The notes below the pieces were generated by a model. It saw nothing but the letters and a program-made list of their open reading frames with translations, had not been told where the DNA came from and ran no database searches. DNA of 10,443 nt from FEN-727 sp036508635 (GTDB lineage Bacteria > Actinomycetota > Geothermincolia > Fen-727 > Anoxymicrobiaceae), in contig DATCGY010000175.1 of NCBI GenBank assembly GCA_036508635.1, positions 1 to 10,443 of the forward strand. Reading direction: 5' to 3'. A program made the position numbers and the translations under genes. Every line of letters begins with the position of its first letter. Positions within the stretch are counted from its first letter, which is position 1. This document shows positions 5,798 to 10,443 of the stretch, one piece after another.

Positions 5798-5921
5798 GCG
5801 GAGACCCGGCTCGAGTTCGGAGAGGACTCGAGGGGCAGGAGAATTAGAGGACAATTGTTGTAAAAGTTGGATATTAGAGTAAAGCTTGTTATTGCAGGTT
5901 ATGCCGAATGGGAGGCGAGGA
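5798..5921 (+). promoter_or_regulatory. Leader and likely promoter region of the isomerase-like gene
   Basis: A seven-pair hairpin joins CTCGAGT (5810-5816) and ACTCGAG (5826-5832) around nine bases. It is followed by an AT-rich stretch (5841-5893) with a small palindrome ACAATTGT (5851-5858) and -10-like TATTAG (5872-5877), for which I find no correctly spaced -35 box. A promoter is expected because tmRNA transcription should end upstream, but I cannot place it with confidence. Confidence 0.35.
5910..5920 (+). promoter_or_regulatory. Ribosome binding site that sets the isomerase-like start
   Basis: GGGAGGCGAGG ends one base before ATG 5922, with GGAGG (5911-5915) six bases from it. It favours ATG 5922 over the in-frame TTG at 5886, which has no such site. 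Confidence 0.7.
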
Positions 5922-7319
5922 ATGGTCAGGCAGATAACCGTCTCGGCGAGGCCGAAAATCGCTATACAATACATACTCGATGAGAGCAAGCTCAAGGGAA
6001 CGCCGGGGCAGAACGACTTCTTCAAGAGGGTGCGCGCGGCAATCCGCGGGCTTAGGTGGGAGATCGCCGAGTTCGGGCCGGACATCGATCCTGAGACGAT
6101 ATCAGCCAACGCGATGTCATGCGCCGGACAGAATGTCGCCGCGATGCTCGGCGTGGTGTTTGGTGGTAGCTCGGCCAGGCAGGTCGCGCTCCTGGGCAAG
6201 TTCAACGGGCCGGTTGGGGTCTGGTTCTTTCCAGGCACCGAGTGGGGAGGCATGGCATCCGCGGGCGCCGGAATCGGCTACCTGCTCGATGAGTCGCGGA
6301 ACAACCCGTCAGTCAAGGTGACATCCATCTGGGGTGACCCTGACGATGAGGCGACAGAGGAGCGACTTCAGTGTTTCGGCCACGCCACGCACGCGGCCTT
6401 TGCGATGAAACACGAGAAGATAGGTCTTATCGGAGGCTCGAACTACGACGGCAAACCGGCCGGTAACTGGCATCCTGACATCCTGACGAGCAAGCTCGGG
6501 CCTTCATATATGGAGATAGATATCACGGTTCTCGAGCGCGCGCTCGAGAACGTGCGGCCGGTGGAAGCCGGGGCGCTGGTGAGACGGCTATCGAACGCGG
6601 GAATGAAACTGCCCGACGAAGACAGGTCGATGGATATCATCCGAGAGAGCGCGCGCGTGTCGCTCGCGGTCGAAAACCTCCAAAACAGGTTCGGGCTGAC
6701 CGGTGTCGCCATCAACTGTTACGGGAGCACGGACCCGGGTGTGTTCGGCGGAGTGCTGGGGTGCTGTGGCGCCAATGCCTGTCTCAAGGCGCACGCGCTT
6801 GGTACGGTAGTCATCGGGTGCGAAGCCGACGTGGTCCTTACGGCCCAGCAGCTAATTTTCAAGCACCTGGTTGGTACGGTGCCTTGCGCGGCTGAGCCCT
6901 GGAAGCTCGACACGGAGACGGGAGTGCTCATCGCGGGCACATGCAGCGGACCCGCAGACCTGGCGGAAGCTCCCCACAAGGTGCGCGTGGAGGCTGGAAC
7001 GCTCGGCAGCCCTTACGACACCGGTGTTCTAGGCGTATGTTTTCCAGAGATCAAGGAGCAGGACGCGGTCGTAGCCCGGATACACGGACGGGAGCTGGAC
7101 AGGATGTTCGTGGCAACCGGCAGGTTCCTCGGGTCGGACAGCGGAACCATCATCGGGCGCCTGAGCCTCAAGGTCGAGCTCGACAATCCGGAAGGCTTCC
7201 TCGAGCGCGGCATGGTCGGCAATTACTACACGATTCTGCCAACGGAGTCCCTGGACAGGGACGTATCCAGGGTCGAGGCTCTCTGCGAGGTGCTGGGCAT
7301 AGAGACCGAGCGCGTCTGA
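5922..7319 (+). CDS. L-fucose/L-arabinose isomerase-like protein of unknown substrate
   Basis: A 465-residue soluble protein resembling the FucI/AraI isomerase superfamily. The N-terminal half is weakly conserved by eye (EFGPDID about 50-56, PVGVWFFPGTEWGG about 97-110, IGLIGGSNYDG about 167-177). The best match is the catalytic half: GVAINCYGS (about 261-269), a glycine/cysteine-rich GGVLGCCGANACL, then IGCEADVV (298-305), whose E301 corresponds to the metal-binding or acid-base glutamate of fucose isomerase. EPWKLD, a GTCSGP segment where many relatives have an H-C-G word, and a C-terminal GMVGNYY (431-437, like GNHY in relatives) follow. Several cysteines cluster around this predicted site (C266, C281, C282, C286, C300). 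The start is ATG 5922 behind a strong GGGAGG. Relatives interconvert aldoses and ketoses, but no sugar transporter or kinase gene is nearby, so substrate and reaction are unknown. It stands alone between ssrA and murI. Confidence 0.75.
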   Translation: MVRQITVSARPKIAIQYILDESKLKGTPGQNDFFKRVRAAIRGLRWEIAEFGPDIDPETISANAMSCAGQNVAAMLGVVFGGSSARQVALLGKFNGPVGVWFFPGTEWGGMASAGAGIGYLLDESRNNPSVKVTSIWGDPDDEATEERLQCFGHATHAAFAMKHEKIGLIGGSNYDGKPAGNWHPDILTSKLGPSYMEIDITVLERALENVRPVEAGALVRRLSNAGMKLPDEDRSMDIIRESARVSLAVENLQNRFGLTGVAINCYGSTDPGVFGGVLGCCGANACLKAHALGTVVIGCEADVVLTAQQLIFKHLVGTVPCAAEPWKLDTETGVLIAGTCSGPADLAEAPHKVRVEAGTLGSPYDTGVLGVCFPEIKEQDAVVARIHGRELDRMFVATGRFLGSDSGTIIGRLSLKVELDNPEGFLERGMVGNYYTILPTESLDRDVSRVEALCEVLGIETERV

Positions 7320-7330
7320 GCGGAGCCTGG

Positions 7331-7352
7331 AAACGCCGCGCGGTTTTTCTTT
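7331..7352 (+). terminator. Possible weak terminator after the isomerase-like gene
   Basis: AAAC (7331-7334) and GTTT (7343-7346) flank a short GC-rich CCGCGCG; a small bulged stem is followed by TTCTTT. The T tract is good but the stem is short and imperfect. Right after it, TTGACC (7351-7356) with TAGAAC (7373-7378) could be a weak murI promoter at 16-base spacing. Confidence 0.3.
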
Positions 7353-7407
7353 GACCGGGTTCTGGGCAATAATAGAACCTCGATGTTTAGCCCCGAAAGA
7401 GGAATAA

Positions 7408-8292
7408 GTGCTGATGAAAGACAGGCCGATAGGTATGTTCGACAGCGGGATCGGAGGCCTCACGGTCATGAGGTCGGTGATCGACAGGCTGCCGGGTGAA
7501 GACGTCATCTACCTGGGCGACGATGCCCGCGGCCCGTACGGCCCTCGAGACATCGACCAGGTACGCATGTTCTCTCGCGAGATAATCGATTACCTCCTCG
7601 GGTTCGGCGTCAAGCTCGTGGTCATCGCGTGCAACAGCGCGACGGCCGCGGCGCTCGAGGAAGCCCAGCGTGATTACGATATCCCCGTCGTCGGCGTGAT
7701 AATGCCTGGCGTCAGGGCGGCGATCCGTCGCTCCAAACGAATGACCATCGGTGTTATCGGAACGCGGTGCACCATCGGCAGCGGCTCTTACGAGCGAGCT
7801 CTACGCAGGGTCGATTCACGCGCCCGTGTCTTCAGCCAGGCGTGCCCGGAGTTCGTCGAGTTCGTCGAACGGGGAGAGGTCACAGGCGACCAGATAACCG
7901 AGATCGCCATGAGCTATCTCGAACCTCTGACGGAGGCCGGCATCGACACTCTCATCATGGGTTGCACTCATTACCCGCTTCTCGAGCCACTCCTGCACGA
8001 GGTGGCCGGGCCTGATGTAGAGCTGATCAGCAGCGCCGAAGAGACAGCCACGGAGGTCGAGGACATCCTCGACAGGCTCGGCTGGCTGCGCGAGGGCGGT
8101 TCTCCGGGAAAGCAGTATTTCCTTACGACAGGCGAAGTCGAAAAGGCGCTCGAGCTGGGACGGATGTTCCTGGGCCCGGAGGTGCGGGAGGCGACCCACA
8201 TAAACTTTGATTCATACCCTGAGCTGGACCTCGATATCCCCACGGCAATGACCGACGCGAGTGGCGGCGAGGAGGCGGGCATTGAGCTTTAA
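7408..8292 (+). CDS. murI: Glutamate racemase
   Basis: A 294-residue cofactor-independent racemase that converts L-glutamate to D-glutamate for peptidoglycan. It shows the family word IGMFDSGIGGLTV (8-20, with D12 and S13), GDDARGPYG (37-45), the first catalytic cysteine C75 in VIACNSATA, and the second, C186, in IMGCTHYPLL followed by E193. Between them lie VVGVI.PG and IGVIGT, as in other MurI. Length is slightly above the usual 260-280, owing to an acidic C-terminal tail of about 25 residues. The start is uncertain: AGAGG (7398-7402) lies five bases before GTG 7408 and eleven before ATG 7414, a difference of two residues. The last 11 bases overlap the MBL gene. The gene begins the four-gene cluster to rdgB. 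Confidence 0.95.
   Translation: MLMKDRPIGMFDSGIGGLTVMRSVIDRLPGEDVIYLGDDARGPYGPRDIDQVRMFSREIIDYLLGFGVKLVVIACNSATAAALEEAQRDYDIPVVGVIMPGVRAAIRRSKRMTIGVIGTRCTIGSGSYERALRRVDSRARVFSQACPEFVEFVERGEVTGDQITEIAMSYLEPLTEAGIDTLIMGCTHYPLLEPLLHEVAGPDVELISSAEETATEVEDILDRLGWLREGGSPGKQYFLTTGEVEKALELGRMFLGPEVREATHINFDSYPELDLDIPTAMTDASGGEEAGIEL
8269..8275 (+). promoter_or_regulatory. Ribosome binding site that sets the MBL-hydrolase start
   Basis: GAGGAGG lies six bases before TTG 8282, within the end of murI. It makes TTG 8282 much more likely than the earlier in-frame GTG at 8261. Confidence 0.75.
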
Positions 8293-9058
8293 GGTCGTCG
8301 TGTTGGGAAGCTCCGGCGGATATGCTGGAGCGGGGCAGGCTTGCAGCGGTTACCTCCTCCAGGAAGAAGAGAACACGCTGGTGGTCGACCTCGGGTCGGG
8401 GGCACTCTCGAACCTGCTTGGCTTCGTCGAGCCCGACAATATCGGTGGGCTGGTGATCTCACACCTGCATTACGACCACTACATCGACATCTACGGGCTC
8501 CTGACCGCCCGAAGGTACTGGCCGGAGAGCCTTCAACCGCTTCCGCTGCTGGCGCCGCTCGGGGCTGGAGAACACATAGGTATCATCATCCAAGAGGAGA
8601 GCCGCCCGGTCTTCATGGAGTGCATGGATATACGCGAGATGGCGTCCGGCGGTGAGTTTAGCTTCGCCGGCTTCGAAATAAAGGCGAGGCCCGCGGCTCA
8701 CATCGAGGGCTCTTTTTCTTTCCGCATCGTGGCCGGAGAACGCACTGTATGCTACTCTGGCGACTCGGAGCGCTGCGACGAGCTGCTCGAGCTTGCGCGG
8801 GAGGCCGACTTGTTCATCTGCGAGTCGACTTTCACTAGCGAGGTGCCCATCAAGTTGCCCGGGCACCTTACCGCCAGGGAGGCAGGCGAAATAGCGGCTG
8901 AAGCCGGCGCCGGCAGGTTGCTCCTCACCCACATCTGGCCGACGCTCGATGGCTCGCGCGCGGTGGAGGATGCGGGGCAGGTCTACAAAGGCCCGATCGA
9001 TCTTGCCGTGGAGGGCCTGACGGTATACGTTGGGCCTTACCCGGTTATGGCTACATAA
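8282..9058 (+). CDS. MBL-fold metallo-hydrolase, Rv1339-like (possible cyclic nucleotide phosphodiesterase)
   Basis: A 258-residue metallo-beta-lactamase-fold protein from TTG 8282. It has the signature SHLHYDH (60-66; metal ligands H61, H63, D65, H66), a second ligand in RPAAH (H140), D161 in CYSGDSE, and H217 in LLTHIWP. The overall form is that of the RNase Z/phosphodiesterase group, short and without a lactamase-type signal peptide, so cytoplasmic. Its place between murI and rph is the same as that of mycobacterial Rv1339, which has been reported as an atypical cAMP phosphodiesterase; B. subtilis YhfI is another relative. Function is inferred from the fold and position only; a role in tRNA processing is less likely because RNase Z-specific exosite residues are not evident. 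It overlaps murI by 11 bases, and rph starts 19 bases after its stop. Confidence 0.88.
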   Translation: MSFKVVVLGSSGGYAGAGQACSGYLLQEEENTLVVDLGSGALSNLLGFVEPDNIGGLVISHLHYDHYIDIYGLLTARRYWPESLQPLPLLAPLGAGEHIGIIIQEESRPVFMECMDIREMASGGEFSFAGFEIKARPAAHIEGSFSFRIVAGERTVCYSGDSERCDELLELAREADLFICESTFTSEVPIKLPGHLTAREAGEIAAEAGAGRLLLTHIWPTLDGSRAVEDAGQVYKGPIDLAVEGLTVYVGPYPVMAT

Positions 9059-9063
9059 AGGAC

Positions 9064-9070
9064 AAGGGGG
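9064..9070 (+). promoter_or_regulatory. Ribosome binding site that sets the rph start
   Basis: AAGGGGG lies seven bases before TTG 9078, supporting that start over the in-frame codon at 9030 inside the MBL gene. Confidence 0.6.
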
Positions 9071-9077
9071 ACGTACT

Positions 9078-9797
9078 TTGATAAGGACCGACGGCAGGGA
9101 GCCTCACGAGCTGAGGCCGGTTACCATTACCAGGGGCTACATATCACATGCTGAGGGCTCCGTGCTGATGGAGCTCGGACAGACGAAGGTGATCTGCACT
9201 GTCACGTACGAGGAGAACGTCCCGAACTTCCTCAAGGGGTCCGGTAGCGGCTGGGTGACCGCCGAGTACTCGATGCTGCCGCGCAGCACGGTAGAGAGGA
9301 GCAAGCGTGAGGCCGTCGTGGGCCACCAGGGGGGCCGGACGATGGAGATACAGCGCCTCATTGGACGCTCCCTTCGAGCCGCGACGGATATGACCAAGTT
9401 TCCAGAAAGGACATTCTGGGTGGACTGCGATGTGATACAGGCGGACGGAGGCACCAGGACCGCGTCGATCACGGGCGCTTACGTCGCGTTGCGCGATGCT
9501 TTCTCGACGCTGATTGAGGAAGGCGAGCTCTCCAGGGATCCGGCGACCGGTTTTCTCGCGGCCGTGAGCGCCGGAGTGGTCAGCGGGATTCCCTGCCTGG
9601 ACCTCTGCTTCGAGGAGGACGTACACGCCGAGGTCGACCTCAATCTCGTCGCGACCGAGGATGGTCAAGTGATCGAGATACAGGGCACCTCGGAAAAGAA
9701 ACCGCTCGCGCGCGCCGACCTCGATACTCTCATTGACCTCGGGTTGGCGGGAATAACCGACCTGATAGGCCACCAGAAGGTGGCACTCGGATTCTAG
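9078..9797 (+). CDS. rph: Ribonuclease PH
   Basis: A 239-residue phosphate-dependent 3'-to-5' exoribonuclease that trims tRNA 3' ends, forming a ring-shaped hexamer. Family words in order: IRTDGREPHELRPV (2-15), GYISHAEGSVL, GWVTAEYSMLPRST (58-71), the RNA- and phosphate-site stretch GGRTMEIQRLIGRSLR (85-100), VDCDVIQADGGTRTASITGAYVA (115-137; R127 in the phosphate-binding GGTRT), and DLCFEED..AEVDLNLV with the acidic residues expected at the catalytic site. Length is the family norm. TTG 9078 is chosen because AAGGGGG lies seven bases before it and the family starts at this position (MxRxDGR). An upstream start at 9030 would add 16 residues not seen in relatives. It lies between the MBL gene (19 bases before) and rdgB (49 bases after), as in mycobacteria. 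Confidence 0.96.
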   Translation: MIRTDGREPHELRPVTITRGYISHAEGSVLMELGQTKVICTVTYEENVPNFLKGSGSGWVTAEYSMLPRSTVERSKREAVVGHQGGRTMEIQRLIGRSLRAATDMTKFPERTFWVDCDVIQADGGTRTASITGAYVALRDAFSTLIEEGELSRDPATGFLAAVSAGVVSGIPCLDLCFEEDVHAEVDLNLVATEDGQVIEIQGTSEKKPLARADLDTLIDLGLAGITDLIGHQKVALGF

Positions 9798-9846
9798 GGG
9801 CGCTGCAAATCCCACGGCATCTGAGACAAACATCACGGCGGAGAAC

Positions 9847-10440
9847 ATGGATATCGTCATTGCGACGAAAAACACAGGCAAGATCCGGGAGATCACGGAG
9901 GCGCTCGACCTTGATGGCTTGCGCCTGTTGACGTTCGAGTATTTTACCGACTGGCCCGACGCCGAGGAGACGGGCGACACGCTCGAGGATAACGCCCTCA
10001 TCAAGGCCCGGGCTCTCCGTGAGGCCACGGGGTTGCCCTCGCTAGCCGATGACTCGGGGCTGCTCGTTGACGAGCTCGGCGGCAGGCCGGGCGTGCATTC
10101 GTCCAGGTACGCCGGACCCGAGGGCGACGCGGAGCGCAACATGGACCGCCTGCTGGATGAGCTCCGGGGTGTGCCCGGCAGCGAGCGCACGGCTCGATTC
10201 GCCTGCGTCATCGCGCTCGTCCTGCCCGACGGCAACGAATATCTTGCCCACGGTGAATGTCCGGGTGTGATACTCGAAGCATGCAAGGGAACCGGCGGGT
10301 TCGGATACGACCCCGTATTTCTTCCCAAAGGCTACAACCGCTCCATGGCCGAGCTATCTCTCGAAGAAAAAAACTCCATCAGCCATCGCGGCAAAGCCCT
10401 CCACTCCATGAAACAAATCCTCACTACCCTTTTCAAGTAA
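9847..10440 (+). CDS. rdgB: XTP/dITP diphosphatase (non-canonical purine NTP pyrophosphatase)
   Basis: A complete 197-residue Ham1/RdgB protein that hydrolyses XTP, dITP and ITP to the monophosphates, keeping deaminated purines out of DNA and RNA. Motifs: ATKNTGKIREI (6-16, phosphate-binding loop), ETGDTLEDNALIKA (41-54), LADDSGL (66-72, with the catalytic aspartate D69), HSSRYAG (84-90), GTGGFGYDPVFLP (148-160, base pocket) and SHRGKALH (179-186). ATG 9847 gives the canonical start MDIVIATKN. The ribosome binding site is weak (CGGAGA, 9839-9844) and very close to the start. It closes the murI-MBL-rph-rdgB cluster; the stop TAA is three bases from the end of the window, so what follows is not visible. 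The last 70 bases are richer in A and C than the rest of the gene. Confidence 0.97.
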   Translation: MDIVIATKNTGKIREITEALDLDGLRLLTFEYFTDWPDAEETGDTLEDNALIKARALREATGLPSLADDSGLLVDELGGRPGVHSSRYAGPEGDAERNMDRLLDELRGVPGSERTARFACVIALVLPDGNEYLAHGECPGVILEACKGTGGFGYDPVFLPKGYNRSMAELSLEEKNSISHRGKALHSMKQILTTLFK

Positions 10441-10443
10441 GGG

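Noticed and set aside
5270..6253. A 327-codon open frame on the minus strand across tmRNA, the repeats and the isomerase-like start
   Set aside because: It is antisense to a certain tmRNA and to a better-supported gene. Its translation has words such as GESNPRP and repeated GVPIVPTGLQ, which are familiar artefacts of translating tRNA/tmRNA ends and here simply reflect the DNA repeat.
9144..10328. A 394-codon minus-strand open frame opposite rph and rdgB
   Set aside because: Both genes beneath it have full sets of family motifs; the long antisense frame is a result of high GC third positions and has a serine/proline-rich, motif-free translation.

Overview
The window (10,443 bases, GC-rich, compact, every convincing gene on the + strand) looks like a chromosomal housekeeping region of a deep-branching Actinomycetota or related Gram-positive lineage. 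Three points suggest this. The order murI - metallo-beta-lactamase gene - rph - rdgB matches the mycobacterial Rv1338-Rv1341 neighbourhood. smpB appears to be transcribed as a leaderless mRNA. ftsE-ftsX is followed by an S41 protease gene, an order also known from Firmicutes. The assignment is an inference, because no taxonomic marker is complete here.

Layout. 1-250: the 3' end of prfB (release factor 2), overlapping by ATGA with a YcdX-type PHP phosphoesterase (247-1014). 1015-1266: a non-coding gap with three consecutive hairpins and then a strongly AT-rich promoter region with repeated CAATAGT words. 1267-2845: ftsE and ftsX, overlapping. 2984-4561: a membrane-anchored PDZ/S41 (CtpA-type) protease with a long proline/glutamine-rich cytoplasmic head, followed by a weak terminator. 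4693-5178: smpB from an extended -10 promoter. 5206-5554: a complete tmRNA gene (ssrA) with the predicted tag ANTELALAA. 5552-5921: a non-coding stretch with a diverged tandem 89/90-base repeat that begins exactly at the tmRNA CCA end, a perfect 22-base palindrome and another hairpin. 5922-7319: a protein distantly related to L-fucose/L-arabinose isomerases. 7408-10440: murI, an Rv1339-like MBL-fold hydrolase, rph and rdgB, tightly packed.

The genes fall into three themes. prfB, smpB and ssrA act in translation termination and ribosome rescue. ftsE, ftsX, the S41 protease and murI act in cell division and envelope maintenance. The MBL hydrolase, rph and rdgB act in nucleotide and RNA metabolism. 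Most genes are conventional. The parts least explained by known families are the repeat/palindrome region behind ssrA, the structured AT-rich gap before ftsE, and the isomerase-like gene. I found no CRISPR array, transposase, phage gene or defence system.
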